From NCBI GenBank assembly GCA_003565155.1, contig PXDB01000032.1:1-57887 (forward strand): 57,887 nt of DNA, written 5' to 3'. The position numbers were made by a program, and so were the translations under genes. Positions 17,404 through 25,904 of the stretch are shown in pieces. Each line of letters begins with the position of its first letter. The stretch's first letter is position 1. Under the pieces are notes generated by a model that saw nothing but the letters and a program-made list of their open reading frames with translations, did no database searches and was not told the DNA's origin. The stretch is from Nitriliruptoraceae bacterium (GTDB lineage Bacteria > Actinomycetota > Nitriliruptoria > Nitriliruptorales > Nitriliruptoraceae).

Positions 17404-18729
17404 GTGACGACCACCGAACGCCACCGATCCCCCTCCCGACGTCGGTGGTGGCTGCTGGCGACGATCATCGGACCGGTGCTGCTCCTGTCGGCGACGGCAG
17501 CGAGCGCTGCGCCGGCAGCCTGGGACCGCACCGGGGATGAGGTGGGGGTGGAGGCACGGTTGTTCGACCGGCACAACGACGCCCGTCAACGGCCGGGAGA
17601 CTACGGCTATCCGCAACTGTCGCCACGACCAGCCCTGCGCTGGTCGCAGGAGATCGCGGACGTCGCCCGGGCGTGGTCAGATGAGCTGGCCCGGACTCAC
17701 GACTTCCGACACAACCCGGACCGTGCGGCACAGCTCGGCGCCGGGACCGCCGAGAACATCATCTGGGTACGGGCAGGCGCTGCCAGCACCGACCGGCCGC
17801 CGCGCATCGGTGACCCGGAGCGGCTTGCCGACCAGTTGCTGCAACGTTGGATGGATTCCGAAGGTCACCGCAGCAACATCATGGACCGACGGTGGGACGC
17901 GGTAGGCCTTGGTGTGACCCAGGCTGCGGACGGCACGGTCTACGCCACCGCGGTGTTCCGGTCGGAGCTGTCCGGCCTCGGGACCAGCAGGGCCACCTAC
18001 CCCTCCCCGACCGCGGTGGAACCTCACAGCCGGTGCACGGGGACCGCCCACCCGCTGGTCGGTGATTGGGAGGCGGATGGCAGTGACGGGATCGGCTGGT
18101 GGTGTGACGGCCGGGTGCGCCTGCGGACCGCGGGCGGCACGGTGCACCGCTTCGCCTACGGCCGGACCGGAGATGTCCCGGTGGTTGCGGACTGGAACGG
18201 CGACGGACGTGACACGGTCTCGGTGATCCGCGACGGCACCTGGCACGTCAACAACCGACTCGAGGGTGGCCCGGCAGAACGGACCTTCGTATACGGCCGC
18301 GTGGTGCGGGGCGACCTGCCGATCGCCGGGGACTGGAACCGCGGTGGCCGAGATCTCCCCGGGATCGTGCGGGACGGGACGTGGCATCTGCGCCTCGCGC
18401 GATCCGGCGGCCCGAGCGACCGCGCCTTCGTCTTCGGACGGCTGCTGCAGGGCGACCTGGCGGTCTGGGGGGACTGGAACGCCGACGGGCGGACGAGCGC
18501 CGGCGTGGTCCGCGAGGGCACCTGGTACCTGCGGGACGTGCACCGCGGCGGGACCGCGGATCGCGACTACGTCTTCGGGCGCGTCAACGACGGCGATCGA
18601 CCGGTGGTCGGTGACTGGACCGGGGATGGCCGGGACACCCCCGCGATCGTGCGGGGTGACGAGTGGTACGTCCGTTACCAGCACGGCGGGGGGAACGCCG
18701 ACGAGGTATGGCGCTTCCACCGGCCCTGA
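17404..18729 (+). CDS. Secreted CAP-domain protein with WNGDG repeats
   Basis: A 441-residue protein from GTG 17404. A signal peptide (WWLLATIIGPVLLLSATAAS then AAP) is followed by a CAP/SCP-PR1 domain (~residues 45-200): FDRHNDARQRPG, ALRWSQEIADVARAWSDELA, AENIIWVRAG, and WMDSEGHRSNIMDRRWDAVG with the conserved HRxNI. About five repeats of ~42 residues follow, of the VADWNGDGRDTVSVIRDGTW type, ending at the C-terminus. Bacterial CAP proteins are secreted with poorly known activity. This one shares its repeat module with the amidase, second CAP, VanW and Rpf proteins of the window. Its repeats resemble the WHLRN form of the amidase more than the YFIRN form of the VanW/Rpf pair. Confidence 0.88.
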   Translation: MTTTERHRSPSRRRWWLLATIIGPVLLLSATAASAAPAAWDRTGDEVGVEARLFDRHNDARQRPGDYGYPQLSPRPALRWSQEIADVARAWSDELARTHDFRHNPDRAAQLGAGTAENIIWVRAGAASTDRPPRIGDPERLADQLLQRWMDSEGHRSNIMDRRWDAVGLGVTQAADGTVYATAVFRSELSGLGTSRATYPSPTAVEPHSRCTGTAHPLVGDWEADGSDGIGWWCDGRVRLRTAGGTVHRFAYGRTGDVPVVADWNGDGRDTVSVIRDGTWHVNNRLEGGPAERTFVYGRVVRGDLPIAGDWNRGGRDLPGIVRDGTWHLRLARSGGPSDRAFVFGRLLQGDLAVWGDWNADGRTSAGVVREGTWYLRDVHRGGTADRDYVFGRVNDGDRPVVGDWTGDGRDTPAIVRGDEWYVRYQHGGGNADEVWRFHRP

Positions 18730-18741
18730 CCGCGCCGCCCG

Positions 18742-20559
18742 TCAGCCGTCGTAGGAGAAGGTGTTGGTGATCCGAGCCGCCTCGGCGCGGCTCCGGGCAA
18801 CGCTGGCGGCAAGCGCGGCCTCGAAGGTCGCCAGTGGACCCTCCGGGTGGTCACCGAGGACCGCACGCTTCATCACGGCGCGCGCTTGCGCCAGCGGGTC
18901 GTCCCCGAAGGCCGCATCGAGGTGGTCGGTGAGATCCTCCAGCTCCGGGCCGACGACGTAGGCCGCCCGGTGACTCGGGAACCGCTGGTCGAAGGTGGCG
19001 CGCTCCAACCCACGAGGGTTGGTCACCAGGTAGGGCTTGTCGGTCTGGAGGAAGTCGGTGACCACGGCGGAGATGTCAGCCAGCAGCACGTCGCTGCGAT
19101 CGAACCAGGCGAGCACGTCCAGCTCCGGATGGTCGGCGGCGACCACGTGCGGCGCCCCCGCATCGCGGACCAGCCGCGTGATCTCCGCGGTCGCCCGGGC
19201 CGCGTCCCGGCGCACGAACCCCGACAACGGGTGGGGCTTGAACACCAGCCGCAGCTGCGGGTACCGCGCGAGGATGTGGCGGACGAGCTCCACCCCCATG
19301 GTGGCCACCGAGGAGTAGTCGGCCGCGGCGAAGTAGCCCTCCCAGGTGGGCGCGTAGAGCAGGGTGGGTGGCCCGTCACCGGTGCGTCGCCGGTCGGTGA
19401 GCAGCGCGTCGAGCTGGGGCCGACCCACGATCGTGAACCGATCCTCGGGCAGGGCGATCCCGGCTGCGGCGTACCGCTCGACCGCGACCTGCCCGGCCAC
19501 GTACAGCTCGTCGTACACCTTGACCACCGGGTTCGCGGAGCTGACCTTGTCGGAGTCCCCGTGGTTCAGGAAGACGTGTCGGATGCGGCCGTAGCGCCAC
19601 AGGTGGATGTTGCGGCCGGCGTTGCCGACGTACAGGGCGACGGCCGGGTCGGCGTCCAGCACCTGCTCCACGTCAGCGTGGCGCCGGGCCAGCAGCACGG
19701 GCAGCCGGCTGGGACGCATCTGCTGCAGGTGCACCACCTCCCGCAGCACCAGCAGTGGTCGGGGATCGAGCTGGTCGAAGACCGGCAGCCACTGGTCCAG
19801 CTGGTAGGTCGCGTCCGCGTCGCCGGTGAAGTAGACGACCACCTCGGTGTCGAGGTCGGCGAGCTCCCGGCTGAGCGCTGCGCGGTAGCGGTCGACACGG
19901 TCGGAGGAGAGGAAACGCTGCGACCACAGGGTGGCCACGGCGGCCACGGCCACCGGCAGGACAGCGGACAGCAGCACGAGGGCCAAGCCGACGGTCTGCG
20001 GTCCGGTCACCATGACCAAGGCCCCGACGGCCAGGGGCAGCTCGAGTGCGGCGATCAGGGTGATGAGGACCAGGCGCCACCACGCCACCCGGGGGTGGAA
20101 GCCGGCCAGGTCGAGGTCGGCACCGAGGTTGCGGACCCCGGTCGGGGGCTGACGGTCGATGACCCGGGCGAGGGCCACCTGGACCAGGCGCGTGCTGAGC
20201 ACGATGGCGAGGACCCCGCCGGCGACGGCCAGGGCCTGGAGCGCGGGCAGGCCGGTGACGGCCAGCGCGGCCAGCAGCAGCGCCAGCCGCAAGCTGGTCC
20301 GTGGCACCACCCCGAGCCCGGCGCGACGCAGCCGCCCCGCCCACTCCCCCGACCCGTCGCCGGCGGCGAGGTCGGCCAGGCTGCCCAGACCGAGCCCGAG
20401 GACCGCCAGGCCCGGCGTACCGAGGGCGACGGCGACGACCTGGACCAGTCCGCCCACACCCAGGAGGACGGGGTGGAGCGGGTCGAGGCGCTGGCTCAGG
20501 GCCGCCCACCGACGACCGGGACGGGCGGTCGGAGTGCCGCCGGCAGGGGCCTCAGCCAC
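18742..20559 (-). CDS. TagF-like CDP-glycerol glycerophosphotransferase, membrane-anchored
   Basis: A 605-residue product from GTG 20559, which overlaps the upstream nucleotidyltransferase stop by 8 bases and has GAGG 8-9 bases before it. The first ~230 residues contain about six hydrophobic segments (HPVLLGVGGLVQVVAVALGT, LALLLAALAVTGLPALQALA). The C-terminal ~370 residues match the CDP-glycerol glycerophosphotransferase/GT-B family: FLNHGDSDKVSSANPVVKVY, LLYAPTWEGYFAAADYSS, RLVFKPHPLSGF, and DVLLADISAVVTDFLQTDKP. The family polymerises glycerol-phosphate (TagF) or ribitol-phosphate units on teichoic acid precursors. The membrane domain is unusual, since Bacillus TagF is peripheral. Last gene of the export operon. 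The polymer unit is inferred, not proven. Confidence 0.87.
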   Translation of the reverse strand: MAEAPAGGTPTARPGRRWAALSQRLDPLHPVLLGVGGLVQVVAVALGTPGLAVLGLGLGSLADLAAGDGSGEWAGRLRRAGLGVVPRTSLRLALLLAALAVTGLPALQALAVAGGVLAIVLSTRLVQVALARVIDRQPPTGVRNLGADLDLAGFHPRVAWWRLVLITLIAALELPLAVGALVMVTGPQTVGLALVLLSAVLPVAVAAVATLWSQRFLSSDRVDRYRAALSRELADLDTEVVVYFTGDADATYQLDQWLPVFDQLDPRPLLVLREVVHLQQMRPSRLPVLLARRHADVEQVLDADPAVALYVGNAGRNIHLWRYGRIRHVFLNHGDSDKVSSANPVVKVYDELYVAGQVAVERYAAAGIALPEDRFTIVGRPQLDALLTDRRRTGDGPPTLLYAPTWEGYFAAADYSSVATMGVELVRHILARYPQLRLVFKPHPLSGFVRRDAARATAEITRLVRDAGAPHVVAADHPELDVLAWFDRSDVLLADISAVVTDFLQTDKPYLVTNPRGLERATFDQRFPSHRAAYVVGPELEDLTDHLDAAFGDDPLAQARAVMKRAVLGDHPEGPLATFEAALAASVARSRAEAARITNTFSYDG

Positions 20560-21289
20560 GCGCGGTGACCTCACGGGCCCTGGCCAGGTCCGCGTGGTCG
20601 TCCACCTCGACCCAGGCCACGCCGGCACCGATGGGCACGCCCTGGAGGTGGCCGCCCCGATCCGCCAGTTCCTGGTAGCCGTCCTCGTAGTACGGCGAGG
20701 TGTCCCGCTCGAAGGTGGCCTGCAGCGCGTCCGCCAGCGGCTGCGCGGCCTCCGGCTCGATCAAGGTGAGCCCGATGTACTCGCCGTGGGCGCTGGCGGG
20801 GTCGAGGGCCTTGTTGATGCGGGTCATGCGGCCGGCATCGAGGTGGACCTTCATCTCCTCCTCGCCGAGGGCCTTGTCGTCGTCGATGGCGAGCAGGACC
20901 GGAGCCGCGCCCCGGGCGGCCAGCAGGCGCTGCTCCACGTCGACGGGGTGGACGGTGTCGCCGTTGACCAGCAACGCCCCCTCGGCGAACACGTCGCGGA
21001 CCAGCCACACGGAGTAGGCGTTGTTCCACGTGGCGTACCGATCGTTGCACCGCAGGTCGAGGCTGACGCCGTAACGGTCCTCGAGGCGGGGCGCCACCTC
21101 CTCGATGGCGTGGGCCGCGTGCCCCGTCACCACCGCGATATCGGTGATGCCCACCGTCGCGAGGTTGTCCACGGCCAGCTCGAGGATGGAGCGTTCTCCC
21201 GCGTCCACCGCCAGCAGCGTCTTCGGCAGCTCATCGGTCAGGGGCTTGAGCCGGGTGCCGCCACCGGCGGCCAGGACGATGCCTCGCAC
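20552..21289 (-). CDS. LicC/IPCT-like nucleotidyltransferase
   Basis: A 245-residue enzyme from GTG 21289 with AGGAGA 5-6 bases upstream (a good start). The nucleotide-binding loop LAAGGGTRLKPLTDELPK is at residues ~6-23. LVNGDTVHP provides the metal-binding Asp. NDRYATWNNAYSVWLV resembles the N-x-N-N-S region of phosphocholine (LicC) and inositol-1-phosphate cytidylyltransferases. The likely reaction is CTP + phospho-alcohol to CDP-alcohol + PPi, feeding the adjacent CDP-alcohol phosphatidyltransferase or TagF-like enzyme. Sugar-1-phosphate nucleotidylyltransferase activity is the alternative. It is separated from DUF5941 by 8 bases. Confidence 0.85.
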   Translation of the reverse strand: MRGIVLAAGGGTRLKPLTDELPKTLLAVDAGERSILELAVDNLATVGITDIAVVTGHAAHAIEEVAPRLEDRYGVSLDLRCNDRYATWNNAYSVWLVRDVFAEGALLVNGDTVHPVDVEQRLLAARGAAPVLLAIDDDKALGEEEMKVHLDAGRMTRINKALDPASAHGEYIGLTLIEPEAAQPLADALQATFERDTSPYYEDGYQELADRGGHLQGVPIGAGVAWVEVDDHADLARAREVTARG

Positions 21290-21297
21290 GTTGTCTC

Positions 21298-21888
21298 CTA
21301 CGGTTCGGGGTCGGTCGGGTCCGGGTGCGGCGCGGATCGCCGCAGATCCAGCAGGGTCTCGCCGGTCAGGACAGCGGCCAGGACCACCACCAGGCCCGCC
21401 AGGACGGGTTCCGCCGCACCGGTCACGGCCAGCACGGCCACCAGCAGCGTGCGCCCCTCCCAGCCGCCGAGGGACCGCACCAACCAGGCCGGTGTCGGCG
21501 TGCCGCGGGTCCGCACCCGGTAGACCAGGTCGTAATGGTGGTAGGCCACCGTGGCCAGCCACAGGTAGGTCCACACGCCGGCGGGCAGCAGCGCGATCGC
21601 CGCAGCGTACTCCAGGGCCCGCAGGAGGCTCGGGGCGAGCCAGTCCAGGCGTGGCACCGCCCGGCCGGTGCGGGCCAGCAGTGCCAGAAGGGCGCCGGCG
21701 AGCACCCACACGGCGGGCGCCGGCACGGCGGCGTCCACCTCGAGGGCGGCCGTCAGGACCACGGCCAGCGCCGGGGCTGCCACGAGCGCGGCTGCCGGGA
21801 GCAGAAGCGAGAGCTCCGGCACCGGCAGCCACGGCCCGAGCCGGCGTGTGGCCAGCGGTCCGTCACCGCGCAGCGCTGCCGCCCCCAT
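21298..21888 (-). CDS. DUF5941-like polytopic membrane protein
   Basis: A 196-residue protein from ATG 21888, overlapping the stop of the upstream CDP-alcohol transferase by one base. It has about five or six hydrophobic segments (LLLPAAALVAAPALAVVLTA, VWVLAGALLALLA, YAAAIALLPAGVWTYLWLAT, EPVLAGLVVVLAAVLTG). It also has a short polar motif YHHYDLVYRVR between helices that looks conserved and could be catalytic or binding. I recall DUF5941 as a domain found with or fused to CDP-alcohol phosphatidyltransferases in actinobacteria, which fits this position. Molecular function is unknown; it may form a complex with the preceding enzyme. Confidence 0.7.
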   Translation of the reverse strand: MGAAALRGDGPLATRRLGPWLPVPELSLLLPAAALVAAPALAVVLTAALEVDAAVPAPAVWVLAGALLALLARTGRAVPRLDWLAPSLLRALEYAAAIALLPAGVWTYLWLATVAYHHYDLVYRVRTRGTPTPAWLVRSLGGWEGRTLLVAVLAVTGAAEPVLAGLVVVLAAVLTGETLLDLRRSAPHPDPTDPEP

Positions 21889-23465
21889 CACGCCACCGAC
21901 CGCGCGAGACGGCCACCGGTGGTGTAGGCGGCCGCCAGCACGCCCCATCCGAGCAGCCACAGGAACACCGTCCGTGGCGCGGCCACGGCGACGACGACGG
22001 AGATCAGCGCGAACCGCTCCCCGATGGGCAGCACCACGATGCGCTTGCCCCAGCGCACCAGGCCCACGGCCTCACCGCGCCGCAGCCCGGAGATGCCGGC
22101 CCTGAGCCGCGCCCGGGGCCCGCCACCGGCAGGGGCGTCCTCGCCGGATGGTGCGACCGCACGCGCCTGGTCCAGGCTGAGCGGCTCCCACGGGGATGCA
22201 GGGTCGTCGTCGAGCCGGTCGAGGGGGACCCTGGCGGCCGCAGCGGCGTCACTGCGCTGCTGCGCGTCGTAGCCCAGGTCGACCACGTGCCGCACGGTCT
22301 GCAGGGTCAGGGCCGCGGCGGCCAGCACCCACAGCCCGGCGTCGTCACCGGCGCGGATGCCGCCGACGGCCAGGCCCAGGTACACCACGTACTCCTTGCC
22401 GCGATCGAAGACGGCGTCCAGCCACGCCCCCCGGGGGGTGCTCACCCGTGCGTAGCGGGCCAGCTGCCCGTCGACGCAGTCCAGGGTGAAGGCCGCCTGG
22501 AGGGCGAGCGCGCCGAAGATCCACCAGGGCCGTGCACCAGCGGCGAAGGCCAGCGCCGCGACCACCCCGAGCAGCATCGAGGCTGCGGTGACCTGGTCCG
22601 GGGTGAACCCCCGACGGGCGGACCATCGGGCGAGGTAGCGGGAGTAGGTGGAGACGAAGAAGGTGGTGAAGAACCCGTCCTCCGCCTTCACCGCCGCGTC
22701 GAGCCGGAGCGCCTCCAGATCGAGGCCCCGGCAACGGCGAACGGCGTCGACCGCCTCGGCGGCGTCGGCCACCACCGCCCACACCCCACCGGGCAGGGGC
22801 GTCACCGGCGCCAGGCTCGTCCCGGCGCGGACCAGCGCCACGGTCACCAGCGGCAGGGGATCAGCGGCCACCTCGGCGGCCACCTCGTCCTGGCCGCCGT
22901 GGCTGGCGAGCAGCGCCTGCAGGGCCGCCAGCGAACCCGCGATCGCCCCGCGGTCCGCAGCACCGATGCGCAGCGCCCGGCCGTGCACGGCGTCCGGGCT
23001 GCTGACCCGGTGCAGCGGGGAGCCGGCGGCGACGACCCGTCCGCGGGTGGACCGCAGACCCGCACGGAGATCCAGCTGTGCCCCACCCGGCGCGGGCACG
23101 GCCAGCACCCGGGTCCCGGCGGCCACCCGGTCACCGATGCGCTCGCAGCTGACGGGGTCGGCCACGACGGCGGCGTCCACCAGCAGCAGATCCCGTCCGG
23201 TGGGCCGGTGCCTCGACAGCGCGGCCGTGAGCACCTCCCCGGCGCTGCTGGCGCCCACCACCTCGACGTCCGCCGGCAACGCGTCGGTGATCGCCGCCAC
23301 CCAGCCGGGACGGGTCACCACCCGGACCGCCGACGCCCCGCCGAGATGGTCGTGGAGCCGACGGACGAGGGTCGTACCCGCCACCTCGAGCAGCGCGGCG
23401 CAGGACCCGTCCGCTGCCGGGCGGGTGGCCAGCAGCGTGAGGTCGGGTCGCGGGCCTGCCGTCAC
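21888..23465 (-). CDS. CDP-alcohol phosphatidyltransferase with degenerate nucleotidyltransferase-like N-domain
   Basis: A 525-residue product from GTG 23465 (GTGA overlap with the sugar transferase). The C-terminal half carries the full CDP-alcohol phosphatidyltransferase signature DxxDGxxARxxxxxxxxGxxxDxxxD: DCVDGQLARYARVS, then GAWLDAVFDRGKEY, within several membrane helices. These enzymes move a phospho-alcohol from a CDP-alcohol to an acceptor alcohol. The N-terminal ~240 residues look like a nucleotidyltransferase fold without the G-rich loop (LEVAGTTLVRRLHDHLGG, RDLLLVDAAVV). This arrangement resembles bifunctional inositol-phosphate cytidylyltransferase/DIPPS proteins, but with an apparently dead N-domain. 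Active cytidylyltransferase may come from 20552-21289. The acceptor is unknown. Confidence 0.85.
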   Translation of the reverse strand: MTAGPRPDLTLLATRPAADGSCAALLEVAGTTLVRRLHDHLGGASAVRVVTRPGWVAAITDALPADVEVVGASSAGEVLTAALSRHRPTGRDLLLVDAAVVADPVSCERIGDRVAAGTRVLAVPAPGGAQLDLRAGLRSTRGRVVAAGSPLHRVSSPDAVHGRALRIGAADRGAIAGSLAALQALLASHGGQDEVAAEVAADPLPLVTVALVRAGTSLAPVTPLPGGVWAVVADAAEAVDAVRRCRGLDLEALRLDAAVKAEDGFFTTFFVSTYSRYLARWSARRGFTPDQVTAASMLLGVVAALAFAAGARPWWIFGALALQAAFTLDCVDGQLARYARVSTPRGAWLDAVFDRGKEYVVYLGLAVGGIRAGDDAGLWVLAAAALTLQTVRHVVDLGYDAQQRSDAAAAARVPLDRLDDDPASPWEPLSLDQARAVAPSGEDAPAGGGPRARLRAGISGLRRGEAVGLVRWGKRIVVLPIGERFALISVVVAVAAPRTVFLWLLGWGVLAAAYTTGGRLARSVA

Positions 23466-24895
23466 AGCCGGCGGGCGAGCACGACCCACACCGTGCGCGC
23501 GATGATGACCAGATCGAGCACCGGTGACCAGTTCACCAGGTACTGCAGGTCGTAGCCGAGCTTGTACTCCGCATCGGTGTGGTAGCGGCCGTGGATCTGG
23601 GCCAGGCCCGTCAGCCCCGGTGGGACCTCGTGGCGACGGGAGTAGCCGGGGATCTGCACCTCGAACCCGGCGGTCAGCTCGGGGCGTTCCGGGCGGGGGC
23701 CGACCAGCGACATCTCACCCCGCAGCACGTTCCACAGCTGCGGCAGCTCGTCCAGGCGCATCGACCGGATCCACCGGCACGCGGGGATGATGCGGGGGTC
23801 GTCCTCCTCGGCGAGCCGCGCACCACCACCGTCAGCCTCCGCGTCGGGGTGCATGGTGCGGAACTTGACCAGCGCGAAGGGCACCCCCGCCTGGCCGACC
23901 CGCACCTGCCGGTACAGCAGCGGGCGGCCCGCCACCGCCAACTGGTACAGGGCGACCAGCCCCAGCAGGGGCAGCCACAGGACCGCCGTGGGCAGCAGCA
24001 GGCAGAGGTCGAACAACCGTTTGAACCGGGCCCGTGACCGCGGCAGCGTCTGCACGCGCAGCATCACGAAGGGCAGCCCGCCGATCTCGCGGACACGTTC
24101 CAGCCCGTACATCGTCTCACGTGCGGTGACCCGCAGCAGCACCGTGACCTCGGCGCGCTCGAGGTCGACCACCGGGTCGGGGTAGAGCTCGTCGAGCCAC
24201 TCGCCGCTGAGCAGCAGCACGTCGGTGGCGTCGTGCGCGGCGACGGCCGGGGCGACCTGTTCGGGGTGTGACACCTCGGCCACGACCCGGGCGCCCCTCT
24301 CGGCCCGCTCGATGTGGCCACGGGCCGCGGCGATGGTCTCCGGGCGGCCCACCAGCACCGCCCGGGGCGGGCCCTCACGCCGGGTACGCAGCAGGTGGAC
24401 CAGACGACGGTTGCCGGCCACAGCCACCGCGCCGAGCCCGATCAGCACCAGCAGGTTGGGGATCGGGAAGGGCAGTGCCCGCTCGGTGTCCACGCCGAGC
24501 TCGCGGGCCAGCCCCGTCACCGCCAGGGTGAGCAGCGCCACCAGACCGCCGGCGCCCAGGGTCTGCCGGGCAGCGCGTGGCAGCACTGGCGGCGCACCCA
24601 GCCGTGGCTCGCGCTCGTACAGCCCTCCGAAGTAGAGGCTGGCCTGGAACACCAGCACCGCCACGGTGAAGGACAGCAGGTACAGCGGTACCGGTGCGGT
24701 CGGCCAGTCGAGGCCGAACCGCACGAGCATCGTGCCCACGGTGATCGTGACCAGCCAGAACAGGTCCGCGACCATCACCAGCCGGATGCCGTGCTCGTTC
24801 AGCCCGCGGATCAGCGTGGCGGTGAAGGACCCCCCGCGCTCCACCACGTCGCTCTCGCGGTCCTCCGCATCGGGGAGGAGATCCTGTTCAGCCAT
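23462..24895 (-). CDS. Polyprenyl-phosphate glycosyl-1-phosphate transferase (WbaP/CpsE-like)
   Basis: The 477-residue product has four to five N-terminal membrane helices, a CoA-binding-like Rossmann middle (RAVLVGRPETIAAARGHIER), a further helix (LFDLCLLLPTAVLWLPLLGL), and a bacterial sugar transferase domain (PF02397). That domain has LVKFRTMHPDAEADGGG, RSMRLDELPQLWNVLRGEMS, LVGPRPERPEL and GLTGLAQIHGRY. It should start a polymer by transferring a sugar-1-phosphate from a nucleotide sugar to undecaprenyl phosphate at the inner membrane face. All three signature regions are intact. It overlaps both neighbours in the export operon. Confidence 0.94.
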   Translation of the reverse strand: MAEQDLLPDAEDRESDVVERGGSFTATLIRGLNEHGIRLVMVADLFWLVTITVGTMLVRFGLDWPTAPVPLYLLSFTVAVLVFQASLYFGGLYEREPRLGAPPVLPRAARQTLGAGGLVALLTLAVTGLARELGVDTERALPFPIPNLLVLIGLGAVAVAGNRRLVHLLRTRREGPPRAVLVGRPETIAAARGHIERAERGARVVAEVSHPEQVAPAVAAHDATDVLLLSGEWLDELYPDPVVDLERAEVTVLLRVTARETMYGLERVREIGGLPFVMLRVQTLPRSRARFKRLFDLCLLLPTAVLWLPLLGLVALYQLAVAGRPLLYRQVRVGQAGVPFALVKFRTMHPDAEADGGGARLAEEDDPRIIPACRWIRSMRLDELPQLWNVLRGEMSLVGPRPERPELTAGFEVQIPGYSRRHEVPPGLTGLAQIHGRYHTDAEYKLGYDLQYLVNWSPVLDLVIIARTVWVVLARRL

Positions 24896-25904
24896 GGCTA
24901 TCGGCGGGGACGGGGGTCGGTCGGCCGCTCCCCCGGGGAGGTCCAGCGAGGAAGCCTACCCCCCAGCTCAGGTGCATCGTGGCCGTCGCCACCGCCGCTG
25001 CCGGCACGCGACGCAGGGGCCGCACCGTAGCCACGGTCCCTGCCAGCACCGCAGCCACATAACTGGACCCGGTCACCGCGACCGGCCAGGCACGCCGCAG
25101 CAGCACCCCGGCGCCCGCGGCACCGGCCAGCCCCATCACCAGCGCGGGCGCAGCCAGCTGCCGGGGCCGCAGGCTGCCCGGGTGGGTACGGGCGGTCAGA
25201 CGCCGGTAGCGGCCGTACTGGGCGTACTGGCGTGCCAGCCCCGTGATGGTGCCCCGCGGGCGGTAGGCAACGGCCAGTTCCGGATCGAACCACACCGTGT
25301 AGCCCGCCCGGGTCAGCCGCAGGTTCAGCTCCGCGTCCTGGTTGCGGACGAAGCGCGGGTCGAAGCCTCCCACGGCGGCCAGCGCCTCCCGCCGGAACAC
25401 CCCGAGGTAGACCGTGTCCACCGGCCCTGCGGTCTCTCCGGTGCGGTACGCGGCCCCGCCGGCACCGAGCGGGCTGACCATCGCGGCGGCGACGGCCGCG
25501 GCGAAACCCTCACCGGCCGTCGGCACCTGCCGGCCGCCCACGTTGCCCGCGCCGGTGGTGTGTAGCACCTCGACGGCACGGGCCAGGTAGCCGGTGGGCA
25601 GGACCGCGTGGGCGTCGACCCGTGCCACGATCGGCGCCGAGGTGGCGGCGATCGCGGCGTTCAGCGCGTCCGGGGTGCGGCCCGACGGGCTGTCGACCAC
25701 GGTGATCCGCGGATCGTCGGCGGCCGCGGCCACTGCCACCTCGCGGGTGGCGTCGACGGAGGGGCCCACCGCCACAGCGACCTCGCGTGGCGGGGGGTGC
25801 TGGGCAAGCACGCTGTCGAGGGTGGTCGGCAGGGTTGCCGCAGCGTCGCGTGCCGGGATGACCACGGCGACCGCGCGGTGCACCGTGGCGGCCGCCCCGG
25901 TCAC
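24888..25904 (-). CDS. Family 2 glycosyltransferase (ExoA-like, membrane)
   Basis: A 338-residue product from GTG 25904, overlapping the ABC ATPase stop (GTGA). The GT2 domain shows VAVVIPARDAAATLPTTLDS, VARVDAHAVLPTGYLARAVE with the DxD-like VDAH, a GGFDPRFVRNQDAELNLRL acceptor region, and a YGRYRR segment similar to succinoglycan ExoA. Two or three C-terminal hydrophobic segments (LVMGLAGAAGAGVLL, YVAAVLAGTVATV) would hold it at the membrane. It probably extends the lipid-linked polymer. The stop overlaps the next start by 8 bases. Confidence 0.87.
   Translation of the reverse strand: MTGAAATVHRAVAVVIPARDAAATLPTTLDSVLAQHPPPREVAVAVGPSVDATREVAVAAAADDPRITVVDSPSGRTPDALNAAIAATSAPIVARVDAHAVLPTGYLARAVEVLHTTGAGNVGGRQVPTAGEGFAAAVAAAMVSPLGAGGAAYRTGETAGPVDTVYLGVFRREALAAVGGFDPRFVRNQDAELNLRLTRAGYTVWFDPELAVAYRPRGTITGLARQYAQYGRYRRLTARTHPGSLRPRQLAAPALVMGLAGAAGAGVLLRRAWPVAVTGSSYVAAVLAGTVATVRPLRRVPAAAVATATMHLSWGVGFLAGPPRGSGRPTPVPADSHG

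Noticed and set aside
16233-17576. Longer sulfotransferase start at 17576
   Set aside because: The extra 87 residues are Arg/Ser-rich without family similarity and lie across the divergent CAP gene start. The GTG at 17315 immediately precedes the conserved PAPS-binding loop.
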